Source of the DNA: Deltaproteobacteria bacterium
GTDB taxonomy: Bacteria; Desulfobacterota; Desulfovibrionia; Desulfovibrionales; Desulfovibrionaceae
DNA length: 51,463 bases
Assembly (NCBI GenBank): GCA_031285295.1
Contig: JAITWK010000029.1
Coordinates: 1-51,463 of the forward strand
Direction of reading: 5' to 3'
The position numbers and the translations under genes were made by a program. The notes under the pieces were generated by a model, which saw nothing but the letters and a program-made list of their open reading frames with translations, made no database searches and was not told the origin of the DNA. Shown piece after piece: positions 30,718-39,656 of the stretch (the stretch's first letter is position 1; the number at the start of each line of letters is the position of its first letter).

Positions 30718-32574
30718 TCAATCAGCACCCCAAACCGCCATATAGCGCGCAATAGCCTGCGCTACCATGCGGTCGCTGTATGAAAAAATGTTGTCGTTTC
30801 TGGAATCACCGTCACGGATTACGGAGTTATCGGCAATGATCGTATCATTGCCTGAACCGGAAAAAATATCACTGTCTTTTGCGATAATCGTATCATCGCC
30901 GCTACCGGCGTCAATAGAACTGCTCTCGGCAATAATCAGGTCAAGACCATTTCCGCCAAAAATTTCGCTATTTCTGGCAATTGTAATATCGTCTCCATCC
31001 CCACCGTCAATGATGCTGTTATTGGCAATTATAACATCATTACCGTCTCCGCCGTAAATCGTACTGTTATGCCTGTTGGCATGTTCAGGCCTGTCAAGGT
31101 TTGGATCATACGCATAAATGAAATCATCCCCGGCACCGCCATGAATTGTGCTATTATTGGCGATTATAGTATCGTTGCCGTCTCCGCCGTAAATTGTACT
31201 GTTATATTTATAGGCAGAATTAGGACCGTTAAGACCATCTACATATGCGTCAATAAAATCATTACCCCCGCCTGCATTAATTTCACCAAAGCTGGCCTTG
31301 ATAATATCGTTACCGTCACCGGTCGTCACATTGCTATATTGCGTATCGACAATATTATCGCCGTTACCCAGGTCGATCCTGTGATCCGCAAAAGCATATT
31401 TCTGGTTATTTGTAGTGACAATGTTATTTCCGTCACCCGCCTTGATATTGGCCTCAGCGCTCCGGATCAAGTTATTGCCGTCTCCGGCGGTAACGCTGCC
31501 ATAATCAAGCTCTACCTTATTGAAGCCATTTCCAAGATAAAGCCTACTGCCAGTTGCCTCAACATCGTTATCGCCGTCACCGGCTTCGATAATTTCGGCT
31601 GTTTGCACATCAATCTGGTTTTTACCGTTTCCGGCCTTAACCTCACTGCCGTCACCGGCAATTTTATTGTTACCATCGCCAGCCGCAATTTTGCTATACT
31701 GGCCAAAAACAATGTTATTGCCCTCGCCCGCGTCAGTCGAACCGCCAATTACCCCGATATAATCATTGCCGTTGCCGCCGAAAATCAGCCCCTTTCCGCC
31801 AACAATGGGCTTGTCATCCGCACTGCTCTTGGGATCATCACCCTCACCTCCGGTAAAGCCGAAATCGCCCAAGATGGCATCGTTACCTTCGCCGCCGTCA
31901 ATAACACCGCCGGCATTGCCGAGGGAAACAATGGAGTCGTTCCCGTTACCACCGTCAAGACGTACCCCTTCCTTGCGCCCGGTGTGAAAAATCGTGTCGT
32001 TGCCGTTTCCGCCATTAACGTTGGCGTCAAAGGAAACAAACAGGTCATCACCGTCAGTACCCTGCATGGTTGTGCCAGTGGCTTCGGGTATCACACTGAC
32101 AGTACCGTCTTCATCTTCGCTGATGCGGGTGTTGTCGTTGATGTCAACAGTACTTTCCGTACCGTCGGCTTTTTTGATTGTGGCGGTATAGCCGCCGTCC
32201 GACGCCGCTTTCATGGAAACGCTGGCACCGGAGGCGAAGGTGTGCGTAAATTCGCCCTGCTTGTACATCGCCAGCCGGGCGTTGAAAGAACCACGAAGCT
32301 GCTGATATAAATCAGCGTCTTCATCAATAACCTGTGCTTGCTGTTGGGCATCAAAATTCTGACTGGCGGCCTCTTCCTCTTGCCGAAGGTCGATTAAAAG
32401 CCCCCGCTCTTGCTGTTGGGCCTCAAAAGCTTGCCGGGAAACCCGCACCATGTCGCCGCCCTGCATGGCGAAAAGACTGCCTTGACCGCCACCGGCCTGC
32501 TTTTGCGCCTGCCTTAGCGAGTTGGGCATAAACTGAAAAAGACCCTTGAAAGAGGTCAGTTCTGTGATTCTCAT
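30718..32574 (-). CDS. RTX/haemolysin-type repeat protein
   Basis: The 618-aa protein has a Gln-rich N-terminal third without a signal peptide (AQQQERGLLIDLRQEEEA). A small beta region follows at ~115-165. From about residue 170 to 605 there is almost continuous Gly/Asn/Asp repeat, GGNGND, GDGNN and GAGDDFI types, with a strand between each. These are calcium-binding parallel beta-rolls seen in type I-secreted proteins. The last residues (DRMVAQAIARYMAVWGAD) form an amphipathic helix that may be the secretion signal. It lacks the retention module of the two adhesins. GAGGTGA precedes the ATG. It lies between two toxin-antitoxin pairs on the same strand. The function is unknown; calcium-dependent surface or released protein is inferred. 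Confidence 0.85.
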   Translation of the reverse strand: MRITELTSFKGLFQFMPNSLRQAQKQAGGGQGSLFAMQGGDMVRVSRQAFEAQQQERGLLIDLRQEEEAASQNFDAQQQAQVIDEDADLYQQLRGSFNARLAMYKQGEFTHTFASGASVSMKAASDGGYTATIKKADGTESTVDINDNTRISEDEDGTVSVIPEATGTTMQGTDGDDLFVSFDANVNGGNGNDTIFHTGRKEGVRLDGGNGNDSIVSLGNAGGVIDGGEGNDAILGDFGFTGGEGDDPKSSADDKPIVGGKGLIFGGNGNDYIGVIGGSTDAGEGNNIVFGQYSKIAAGDGNNKIAGDGSEVKAGNGKNQIDVQTAEIIEAGDGDNDVEATGSRLYLGNGFNKVELDYGSVTAGDGNNLIRSAEANIKAGDGNNIVTTNNQKYAFADHRIDLGNGDNIVDTQYSNVTTGDGNDIIKASFGEINAGGGNDFIDAYVDGLNGPNSAYKYNSTIYGGDGNDTIIANNSTIHGGAGDDFIYAYDPNLDRPEHANRHNSTIYGGDGNDVIIANNSIIDGGDGDDITIARNSEIFGGNGLDLIIAESSSIDAGSGDDTIIAKDSDIFSGSGNDTIIADNSVIRDGDSRNDNIFSYSDRMVAQAIARYMAVWGAD

Positions 32575-32639
32575 AGTTCACCTCACGACAATGAAGGCAA
32601 TACTGAGAATCTTATCGTCTATAATAGAAAAAGCTTTAG

Positions 32640-32689
32640 CCAAGAATATATTGACTAGTTAGACTTGGCTTTTAGCATCAACCCAAGCG
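32640..32689 (-). terminator. Possible terminator after the ParE-like gene
   Basis: On the minus strand AGCCAAG and CTTGGCT pair across a ~19-nt AT-rich loop, and AAAGCTTTTT follows. The loop is long and the stem only 7 bp, so the call is weak. Confidence 0.4.
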
Positions 32690-32971
32690 CTACCATCTAT
32701 TGGGCGGTTTTTGTGCAGTGTGAAAGAAGCGTAAAATTTCTATAACCTTACCACGCATACGGTATGGCAAAAGATATGGAAGGCCGGAAATAACAAGTTC
32801 GCGAGTACCGGGAATACGTCCGGGGCGTCCCGATTCCGGAAATTGTTCAAGACTCTCTACTCGTGATTTTACAATAAGAGCAATACGTTTGGCCGCCGCC
32901 TCATCTTCTTCCGCGATTCTTGTCAACTCAGCATTCAGGTTTTCCTGGGCTTTAGGCAGCCAACGAATCAT
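32690..32971 (-). CDS. ParE/RelE-family toxin
   Basis: This 93-aa protein of RelE/ParE superfamily fold begins IRWLPKAQENLNAELTRIAE. It continues with LEQFPESGRPGRIPGTRELVISGLPYLLPYRM, the standard loop-and-sheet of plasmid stabilisation toxins, and ends VIEILRFFHTAQ. The start overlaps the antitoxin stop by 4 bp. ParE toxins act on DNA gyrase and RelE toxins on mRNA; the sequence resembles the ParE branch, but the target is not provable here. The stop codon lies in TGGTAGCGC, resembling the end of the palindromic elements. Confidence 0.88.
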   Translation of the reverse strand: MIRWLPKAQENLNAELTRIAEEDEAAAKRIALIVKSRVESLEQFPESGRPGRIPGTRELVISGLPYLLPYRMRGKVIEILRFFHTAQKPPNRW

Positions 32972-33201
32972 TTAGTCCACCTATCCCAAAACGCCTGCAT
33001 TTCCTCGTCAGGCACGAACTTTCCGGCATCAGCCTCTTCCAGAGCTTTCCTAATTTCCGCAACCTGCCAAGCTTCACGGGCAATATATTCTTCCATCGCC
33101 TGATTGATAAGAAAACTCCGCTTCCGCCCTGTAACGTCAGCCACAGCATCGAACTGACCAATCAATTCGGAGTTGGTGCGGATAGAAATTTGCGCATCCA
33201 T
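32968..33201 (-). CDS. Ribbon-helix-helix antitoxin (ParD/CopG-like)
   Basis: This 77-aa protein starts with an RHH DNA-binding fold: strand QISIRTNSELI, helix GQFDAVADVTG, then RKRSFLINQAMEEYIARE. The C-terminal ~35 residues (ALEEADAGKFVPDEEMQAFW) are the toxin-wrapping tail. AGGAGAG precedes the ATG. It is the first gene of the parDE-like pair and should repress the promoter that carries the inverted repeat at 33218-33234. Confidence 0.88.
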   Translation of the reverse strand: MDAQISIRTNSELIGQFDAVADVTGRKRSFLINQAMEEYIAREAWQVAEIRKALEEADAGKFVPDEEMQAFWDRWTK

Positions 33202-33217
33202 AAGCCTCTCTCCTGTT

Positions 33218-33253
33218 GGGATACAACATATCCCGCAGGGATGCGGAAGTCAA
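33218..33253 (-). promoter_or_regulatory. Promoter and operator of the ParDE-like pair
   Basis: TTGACT (33248-33253), a 17-nt spacer and TATGTT (33225-33230) lie on the minus strand. The perfect repeat GGGATA-5-TATCCC (33218-33234) covers the -10 box, the expected place for an RHH repressor. Confidence 0.7.
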
Positions 33254-33306
33254 GGGGGCACAAGACCATTAAACAAATCACAGAGTTAGATTAAATTAAA
33301 AGCTAT

Positions 33307-34179
33307 TTACAACCCTACAGCCTTGAACAAGGCCGTCAGCTCGCCCTCGTTAAGCGGGCGACATTTGCCGGAAGGCAGTTCGCCCAGGCGCAGCGGCCCC
33401 TGCCCCACCCGGCGCAAGCGCAGGATGGTCAGCCCCAAATCGCGGCACATCCGGCGGATTTGCCGGTTCACGCCCTGATGCAGGGTCAGGCGCAGAGTTT
33501 CGTTTTTATCGGCCTGCCCGATTCTATCGGGCGCTACATCAGAGAGGCCCGGCTGCGCTGATCTTTCAGGCCGGGCGGATTTGCCGCGCTCTTCCGGGTT
33601 CAGCCGTTCCGCCTGCACCGGGGCCAGCCGTTCGCCCTCGGCCAGGGTCATGCCCTGGCGCATGGCTTCCAGCGCGGATTCAGGTACCTGGCCGCGCAGC
33701 AGAACTTCATAATACTTGGGCAAATGGTGTCGGGGGTGGGTAAGACGCTGGGTAAGAGCGCCATCGTCGGTCAGCAGAATCAGGCCTTCGGAAAAATAAT
33801 CCAGCCGCCCTACGGGAAAAAGCCGCCGCCCCCGCTGTGCCTCGGGCAAAAAATCCAGCACTGTGGGCCGTCCATCGGGATCACGCGCCGTGCTGACCAC
33901 CTGGGTCGGCTTATTCAGCATCAGGTAGATGTGAGAACCAGCGCCAGCGTTCGCGCCCGTCTTGACTGCCCCCTGCTCTGGCGCGGAAAAAGACACCAGC
34001 TTGCCGTCAATCTCCAGACGATCCCCGGCTTTCAGCAACAGGCCAGGCTCCAAAACCGGTTGGCCGTTCACCCGCACCCGGCCTTGCCGGATCAAATCGT
34101 CAGCATGACGCCTGGAACAAACCCCGGCCCCGGCTATAGCCTTATTAATGCGCAAACCCTGATTTTCCACTATTGGCAC
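33307..34179 (-). CDS. Pseudouridine synthase, RsuA/RluB family
   Basis: This enzyme isomerises a uridine in rRNA. An S4 RNA-binding domain covers residues ~10-60 (INKAIAGAGVCSRRHADDLI). The catalytic aspartate is in VGRLDYFSEGLILLTDDG near residue 120, and the RsuA-family closing motif is GVNRQIRRM. It begins with GTG at 34179. Between the catalytic core and that motif lies an extra ~30-residue segment, RGKSARPERSAQPGLSD and onward. It is not part of the fold and resembles an insert in NadC. RluB (23S) is more likely than RsuA (16S), but this is not certain. Confidence 0.88.
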   Translation of the reverse strand: MPIVENQGLRINKAIAGAGVCSRRHADDLIRQGRVRVNGQPVLEPGLLLKAGDRLEIDGKLVSFSAPEQGAVKTGANAGAGSHIYLMLNKPTQVVSTARDPDGRPTVLDFLPEAQRGRRLFPVGRLDYFSEGLILLTDDGALTQRLTHPRHHLPKYYEVLLRGQVPESALEAMRQGMTLAEGERLAPVQAERLNPEERGKSARPERSAQPGLSDVAPDRIGQADKNETLRLTLHQGVNRQIRRMCRDLGLTILRLRRVGQGPLRLGELPSGKCRPLNEGELTALFKAVGL

Positions 34180-34311
34180 AGTTCTTCATCCTATAAAATT
34201 ATTGGAGTTTCAGCGGTTTTCTGGCATACTGCCCGGATTAAACGCCTTGCCTGCAAATTTTTTCCGGCAGGCTCCGCCTGATTTCACACGAATCCACGGA
34301 CATAAAAATTA

Positions 34312-36195
34312 ATGCCGCAAAAAACTGATGCATCAAACCAGGCCGAAAAGCAAGATCAGCCAAAATCACCGCCTGCCGCTCAAGCGGATGAAGGCCGTCC
34401 GAACTTGCCGGAAAACGGAAACCGCCCTAAGCCGCCGGATCCGGGCAGCCGCCAATACAGCTGGTATCTGCTTAAACGCTGCCTGAAATATTTCGCGCCT
34501 TACAAGTTGCGCATTCTCATCGCCATGCTCGGCATGGCCGCAGCCGCCGCTTCGGAGGCGGCCACCGCCTATCTGGTCAAGCCGGTGATGGACGATATTT
34601 TTCTTAGTCAGGACCCAGGCAACCGAACCATGCTCTATCTGGTGCCGCTGGCCTTTGTGGTGGTGACCCTCTGCAAGGGCGGCGGACGGCTGGTGCAGAA
34701 CTACATGATGCAATCCTGCGGCCTCAAGGTGCTGGAACGCCTGCGCGACGAGCTTTATAACAAGATTATCAAGCTGCCCCTGCGTTTTTACGAAACCACC
34801 CAGATTGGCATGCTCATGTCCAGGATCATCAACGATGTCGGCACGGTGCGCACCAGCCTGCCTTCAGCCATCATGATTGTCCGGCAGTTCCTGACCATGG
34901 GAGCCCTGGTCGGCGTGGCTTACTACCAGAACTGGAAACTGGCTATCGTTGGCACATTGGTGCTGCCGCTGGCCATGTTCCCCTTTGTCCACTTCGGGCG
35001 CAGGCTGCGCAAATTGGGCCGCAAAGGGCAGGCCATACTTTCCGAGGCCACGGTCATTTTGCAGGAAATTTTAAGCGGCATCCGCGTGGTCAAGGCCTTC
35101 TCCATGGAAGCCAGCGAAGGGCAGCATTTTGACAAAGCCAACAAGGGGATACTTAAAGTTGCCCTGCGCCGGACCCTGACCACTGAAAGCTCCTCGGCTG
35201 TAATGGAAATGATCGGCGCGCTGGGCATAGGAACAGTGCTGTTTTACGGCGGCATGCAGGTGCTTGACGGCGAAGCCACAGCCGGAACCTTCTTTTCTTT
35301 CGTAACCGCCCTGGCCCTGCTGTATGAGCCAATGAAAAAACTCACCATTGCCTACAACGATATCCAGAGCGCCCTGGCCGGCGCCGAGCGCGTGTTCGCA
35401 ATGCTGGATTCCACTGAAATCGTGGAAGAAAGCGGTGGCGACAAAGTTATGGAGCATAGCTTCACAAGCCTGGAATTTGACAACGTGAGCTTCAGCTATG
35501 ACGGGCAACGCGACGCGCTTTCCAACCTGAACCTTACCGTGCGCAGCGGCGAGCGGCTGGCTTTGGTCGGCCCTTCGGGCGGCGGCAAAACCACTTTTGT
35601 CAACCTGCTGCCCCGTTTTTACGACCCCACATCCGGGGTTATCCGCATGGACGGCCAGGATTTGCGCGAGTTCACGCTGCCTTCGCTGCGTGCTGGCATC
35701 TCCATAGTTTCGCAGGATAACTTCCTGTTCAATTGCAGCATCCGCGATAATATCGCTTACGGCCAAGCGGAATTTACTGACGAGCAAGTCGTGGCGGCGG
35801 CCAAATCCGCCTATGCGCACGACTTCATCATGGACATGCCGGAAGGTTATAACACCATCATCGGCGAACGCGGCGTCAAGCTTTCCGGCGGGCAGAAGCA
35901 ACGCCTGACCATTGCCAGGGCCATTGCCAAGGATGCGCCCCTGCTCATTCTGGACGAAGCCACCAGCGCTCTGGATTCCGAATCGGAAAAGATCGTGCAA
36001 AAAGCTCTGGAAAACCTGATGCAGGGCCGCACCAGCATTGTCATAGCCCATCGGCTATCCACCGTGCTGAACTCGGACCGCATTTTGGTCATCGAAGCAG
36101 GCAAGGTGGCGGCAGCGGGTACGCACCGCGAACTTCTGGAAACAAGCCCGCTTTACGCAAAACTTTACCAGATGCAGTTCAGCGAGGACGCATGA
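34312..36195 (+). CDS. msbA: MsbA-type lipid A export ABC transporter
   Basis: This is a half-transporter with six membrane helices (~65-345) fused to an ATPase. It acts as a homodimer that flips lipid A-core to the periplasmic face of the inner membrane. The ATPase shows Walker A GPSGGGKTT (~421), signature LSGGQKQRL (~523), Walker B LLILDEATSALDS (~543) and the switch IVIAHRLS. The first ~45 residues are a Pro/Gln-rich hydrophilic extension not found in most MsbA. The stop overlaps the next acyltransferase start (ATGA). Although general lipid exporters look similar, the two acyltransferases next door favour lipid A. Confidence 0.88.
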   Translation: MPQKTDASNQAEKQDQPKSPPAAQADEGRPNLPENGNRPKPPDPGSRQYSWYLLKRCLKYFAPYKLRILIAMLGMAAAAASEAATAYLVKPVMDDIFLSQDPGNRTMLYLVPLAFVVVTLCKGGGRLVQNYMMQSCGLKVLERLRDELYNKIIKLPLRFYETTQIGMLMSRIINDVGTVRTSLPSAIMIVRQFLTMGALVGVAYYQNWKLAIVGTLVLPLAMFPFVHFGRRLRKLGRKGQAILSEATVILQEILSGIRVVKAFSMEASEGQHFDKANKGILKVALRRTLTTESSSAVMEMIGALGIGTVLFYGGMQVLDGEATAGTFFSFVTALALLYEPMKKLTIAYNDIQSALAGAERVFAMLDSTEIVEESGGDKVMEHSFTSLEFDNVSFSYDGQRDALSNLNLTVRSGERLALVGPSGGGKTTFVNLLPRFYDPTSGVIRMDGQDLREFTLPSLRAGISIVSQDNFLFNCSIRDNIAYGQAEFTDEQVVAAAKSAYAHDFIMDMPEGYNTIIGERGVKLSGGQKQRLTIARAIAKDAPLLILDEATSALDSESEKIVQKALENLMQGRTSIVIAHRLSTVLNSDRILVIEAGKVAAAGTHRELLETSPLYAKLYQMQFSEDA

Positions 36196-36833
36196 AAATA
36201 TCGCCCAGTCTGATTGTGCCGCCGCTGCATTGCCTGTACCGCGCCTGGGCCGCCGGGCTGCGTCTGGAAATGCATGGACGCGAACAGGTGGACAAGCTGT
36301 ATGACGGCGGGACACGCCTGGTTTTTTGCGTTTGGCACGACGAAATTTTCTCTCTGGTGTACCTAAGCCGCAACTTGCGCCTGGCCGCTGTGGTTAGCCG
36401 CAGCAATGATGGCGAATATCTGGCCCGGGTAATGGACAGGCTGGGCTTTTATCCGGTGCGCGGTTCCAGTTCGCGCGGCGGCGTGGCCGCCCTGCTCAAG
36501 GCGGCGCAGGTGATGCGCAAGGAAAATTTAAGCTCCGTGCTGACCATGGACGGGCCGCGCGGCCCCCGGCATGTGCTGAAAGACGGCGTGTTTCTGTTGG
36601 CCCAGCGGGCCAATGCCCTGCTGGTACCGGTGCGGGCTTTCAACCGCAACGCCATCCGCTTCGGCTCCTGGGATCGCTTCCAGTTGCCGCTGCCTTTCAG
36701 CCGCACAAAGGTGGTTTTCGGCGAACCCTATCCTTATACTTCGCCGGGTATTTCCGAAGCTTCGCTGATTGTTGAGCGGGAAAAGCTTTACAGCCGAATG
36801 CAGGAACTGGAAGATCTGCATTCCTTCAAATAG
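36192..36833 (+). CDS. DUF374-family lysophospholipid acyltransferase-like protein
   Basis: The 213-aa protein matches the DUF374 family found in LPS gene clusters. It has FCVWHDEIFS, where WHDE replaces the HX4D motif. Next comes VSRSNDGEYLARVMDRLGF, then VRGSSSRGG, and LTMDGPRGPRHVLKDGV, a classic glycerol-acyltransferase block. It is translationally coupled to msbA by ATGA and followed by an LpxL-family gene. A role in lipid A or phospholipid acylation is inferred. The substrate is unknown. Confidence 0.85.
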   Translation: MKISPSLIVPPLHCLYRAWAAGLRLEMHGREQVDKLYDGGTRLVFCVWHDEIFSLVYLSRNLRLAAVVSRSNDGEYLARVMDRLGFYPVRGSSSRGGVAALLKAAQVMRKENLSSVLTMDGPRGPRHVLKDGVFLLAQRANALLVPVRAFNRNAIRFGSWDRFQLPLPFSRTKVVFGEPYPYTSPGISEASLIVEREKLYSRMQELEDLHSFK

Positions 36834-36900
36834 CGCCAAGCTGCTGCCCTAAACTAAAAAGCCATCACGTGTGGACACTGGCAAAAGACATACATAACTA

Positions 36901-37836
36901 ATGAGTATGAACGCGCAGAACAAGCGGGACGATAATAGCGATCTGGCCAAACTGACCAGCGGGCAAAAGTTGCAGTTGAAGCTGATGCTCCTGACGGCGC
37001 GTGGGCTGCGTCTGCTCGGATATAACGGGCTGTGCCGTCTGGCCTCGTTCTGCGCTTTCTGCTTCTGGCATCTGGCCGCTTCACGCCGCCGTTATGCTAT
37101 CGCGGCGGTGGAGCAACATCTCGGCAAAAGCCGGGCCGAAGCCAAAAAAATCGCCCGCGCCAGCTTCCGGCACAACTTCCAGTCTTTTCTGGAAATTGTA
37201 CTCGCTGAAAATTTCGGGTTGCGCGACAACCCCAGACTTACAAAAATTTCCCCTATATTTGTGCAAATGGAAAAGAAAGAGCGCCCGGTGGTCGGCATAA
37301 CCGGACACTTGGGGGCCTGGGAGCTTTTGGCTGGCGGTCTGGCCGGTTTACGAACTACCAGACCAGGGGTGCTGGTGGTGCGCTATCCGCAAAACAAGGC
37401 CATGCGCGTGTTCATGCGTCTGATGCGCACGCACGGCAACTGCCGCTCGGTGGGACACCGCAACGCCACAACGGAAGTGACAGCGGCCCTGCGCCAAAAC
37501 GGTACCGCCGCTTTTCTGGCGGATCACAACACCAATAGGCACGAGGCGATCTTTTTGCCCTTTCTGGGTGAAATGGCAGCGGTTAATCTGGGTCCGGCTC
37601 TGCTGGCCCTGCGCGGCAAGGCCATAATTTATCCCGGCTATCTTAAGCGTCTACCCGGAAATTTTTACGAGTTACGCGCACTCCCCCCGCTGGACACTGC
37701 CACGCTTGAAGGAAGCATTGCCGAACGCAGCCGGATTATCGCCGAATTCTACACCAAAGCCCTGGAGCAATTCGTGATCGAAGCGCCGGAGCAGTGGTTT
37801 TGGATGCATAAGCGCTGGAAAACCCAACCCAAGTAG
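36901..37836 (+). CDS. Lipid A acyltransferase, LpxL/HtrB family
   Basis: This transfers a secondary acyl chain to lipid A at the inner membrane. An N-terminal hydrophobic segment (~35-60) anchors it. The catalytic HX4E motif is in TGHLGAWELL near residue 138, and ADHNTNRHEAIFLPFLGE carries a conserved binding segment. The 311-aa length fits the family. No good Shine-Dalgarno is seen, and ATG codons at 36901 and 36907 are both possible. The stop codon TAG (37834-37836) lies inside the left arm of a palindromic element. Confidence 0.9.
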   Translation: MSMNAQNKRDDNSDLAKLTSGQKLQLKLMLLTARGLRLLGYNGLCRLASFCAFCFWHLAASRRRYAIAAVEQHLGKSRAEAKKIARASFRHNFQSFLEIVLAENFGLRDNPRLTKISPIFVQMEKKERPVVGITGHLGAWELLAGGLAGLRTTRPGVLVVRYPQNKAMRVFMRLMRTHGNCRSVGHRNATTEVTAALRQNGTAAFLADHNTNRHEAIFLPFLGEMAAVNLGPALLALRGKAIIYPGYLKRLPGNFYELRALPPLDTATLEGSIAERSRIIAEFYTKALEQFVIEAPEQWFWMHKRWKTQPK

Positions 37837-37959
37837 CACCTCATTTTGCCGTGATACTTCGTCAGGTATCGTTTTTTGCTCCGGTCGAGTACCAAAAGAG
37901 TACACGTCCCTCCGCAAAAAATGCACCTTCCTTGTCTGACGGCAAAAGCAGGCGCTACT
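37832..37959. repeat. Long palindromic intergenic element (GTAGCGCCT subtype)
   Basis: The arms AGTAGCACCT and AGGCGCTACT pair with few mismatches, as do TTTTGCCGT/GACGGCAAAA further in. The core holds GTCGAGTACCAAAAGAGTAC. It fills the gap between the convergent acyltransferase and nadB genes and supplies the stop of the former. Confidence 0.85.
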
Positions 37960-37973
37960 GGTAAGTTTGCGAG

Positions 37974-39575
37974 TTAATCCACGATCACGTGACAGCCAAT
38001 ACTCTTCTTGTTTCTTAAGCAGGCCTGCACGATAACATAAGCCGCCTGACAGCCGTGGAAAAGATCCACCAGCGGTTTGGAAAGCTGCGTCTGTTTATAG
38101 AAGGCGTGCACATGCGAGGATAGGTCGCGCATCTCTTCAAAAGCGCGATAAAGCCTGGCCTGGGTACGGGTAATTCCCACATAGTTCCACATGGTATTGC
38201 GGATGCTGGACCAGTCCTGCGCGATCAGGGCCGGATCGTCATTGTGTTCGCCGCTGGCCGGTGACTTCCAGAGTTCGATATCGCTGCGCAGTTTGGCGGT
38301 CAAATTTTTGTGCGCCACCAACCTCCGCTGGATGTCGTGTGCCGCGCTCCAGCCCCAGAGCAAGCCTTCCAGCAATGAAGATGAAGCCAGACGGTTGGCC
38401 CCGTGCAGGCCGGTGCAACTGCACTCACCAACGGAGTAAAGCCGTTCCAGGCTGGATCGGCCATTCAAATCCGCCAGCACGCCGCCGCAGAAGTAATGCG
38501 CGGCAGGTACCACCGGGATAAGATCCTTGCGGATATCAATATCATACTGCATGCAATGCTCGAACACGGTGGGGAAGCGGGTTACCAGATCATGCCTGAC
38601 GTATCTGGCGTCCAGATAAACGCAGGGAGCGCCGGTCTTGAGCATTTCGTTCATAATGGCCCGTGAGACTATATCGCGCGGTGCCAGTTCGCCACGCTTG
38701 TCATAACGCGACATGAACCGCTCACCCTTGGCATCCAGCAAAATTGCCCCCTCACCGCGAATCGCCTCGGTAATGAGGAAACGCGGCGCGTTCTGGTGAT
38801 AGAACGCCGTGGGATGAAACTGCATGAACTCAAGGTTTTCCAGGCGGGCCATGGCACGGCTGGCCATGGAAAGAGCCGAGCCCACCGCTCCGGCATAGTT
38901 GGTGGTATGCAGAAAAAGCTGCCCCACGCCGCCGGTGGCCAGCACGGTGTAATCAGCCAGAACCGTCTCGACCTCGCGGCTTTCCTCGTTAAGCACATAC
39001 GCGCCGCAGCACTGGTTGCTGAGCTGGTAACGATAGGTCATGCCTCTGGTGTGGTGATGGCTGGTAAGCAGGTCAACAGCGGTCATGCCGCGCAAAAGGC
39101 GAATGTTCGGCGATTTCTTCACGGCTTCCAGCAATATGTCCATAATGCTGCTGCCGGTATGGTCCGCGCAGTAGAGAATGCGCGGAGCCGCGTGCCCGCC
39201 TTCGCGGGTCAATTCCCATTCCAGTTCAATGCGCGGATTCACGGCATGTTGCGCAAAAGGCACGTTCAGCCGCTTGAAAAGCAATTCCTCAACAACAGCC
39301 GGGCCTTTTTCAGCCAGAAAACGCACCGCCCTCTGGTTGTTCATGCGGTGCCCGGCCACCAGAATATCGCGCTCCAGCGACTTTGGGTCGCCCTGCTCGG
39401 CTTTGTAAATAATGCCGCCCTGGGCCTTCCAGGAATTGGCGTCACGTTCCTCTTCGCCGGAAGCGATCAAGGTAACTTCCACGCCCATATCGGCCAGCAC
39501 CAGAGCCGCGCTGCACCCGGCAATGCCCGCGCCGATTACCAGCACTGGAGTATATAATTGTTCTTTGGAGGCCAT
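37974..39575 (-). CDS. nadB: L-aspartate oxidase
   Basis: This FAD enzyme oxidises L-aspartate to iminoaspartate, the first step of de novo NAD synthesis. The dinucleotide motif VLVIGAGIAGCSAALVLADMG-type starts at residue 11. The capping-domain active site HPTAFYH is near 255, GGVLADLNGRS (~365) and the flavin-binding ANRLASSSLLEGL (~395) follow. The length (533 aa) is standard. GAAGG is 6 nt before the ATG. It is the last gene of nadC-nadA-nadB, 81 bp after nadA. Confidence 0.96.
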   Translation of the reverse strand: MASKEQLYTPVLVIGAGIAGCSAALVLADMGVEVTLIASGEEERDANSWKAQGGIIYKAEQGDPKSLERDILVAGHRMNNQRAVRFLAEKGPAVVEELLFKRLNVPFAQHAVNPRIELEWELTREGGHAAPRILYCADHTGSSIMDILLEAVKKSPNIRLLRGMTAVDLLTSHHHTRGMTYRYQLSNQCCGAYVLNEESREVETVLADYTVLATGGVGQLFLHTTNYAGAVGSALSMASRAMARLENLEFMQFHPTAFYHQNAPRFLITEAIRGEGAILLDAKGERFMSRYDKRGELAPRDIVSRAIMNEMLKTGAPCVYLDARYVRHDLVTRFPTVFEHCMQYDIDIRKDLIPVVPAAHYFCGGVLADLNGRSSLERLYSVGECSCTGLHGANRLASSSLLEGLLWGWSAAHDIQRRLVAHKNLTAKLRSDIELWKSPASGEHNDDPALIAQDWSSIRNTMWNYVGITRTQARLYRAFEEMRDLSSHVHAFYKQTQLSKPLVDLFHGCQAAYVIVQACLRNKKSIGCHVIVD

Positions 39576-39656
39576 AACGTACCTTCTTTTATAAAATTAA
39601 ATGCCTTTCAGGCTGGATCGTCATGAAATAATTTTTGTTATAACAGGCGCTCATGA

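Noticed and set aside
30718..32574. Regular short DNA repeats that could suggest a CRISPR array
   Set aside because: The periodicity comes from Gly/Asn/Asp nonapeptide codons within a continuous reading frame; there are no constant repeats with unique spacers.
32675..32694. GGTAGCGCTTGGG across the parE-like stop as a further element copy
   Set aside because: Only eight bases resemble the element arm and there is no second arm; it may be chance.
34312..36195. ABC transporter as the type I secretion ATPase of the adhesins
   Set aside because: It has no C39-like domain, is coupled to lipid acyltransferase genes rather than HlyD/TolC, and fits MsbA in size and motifs.
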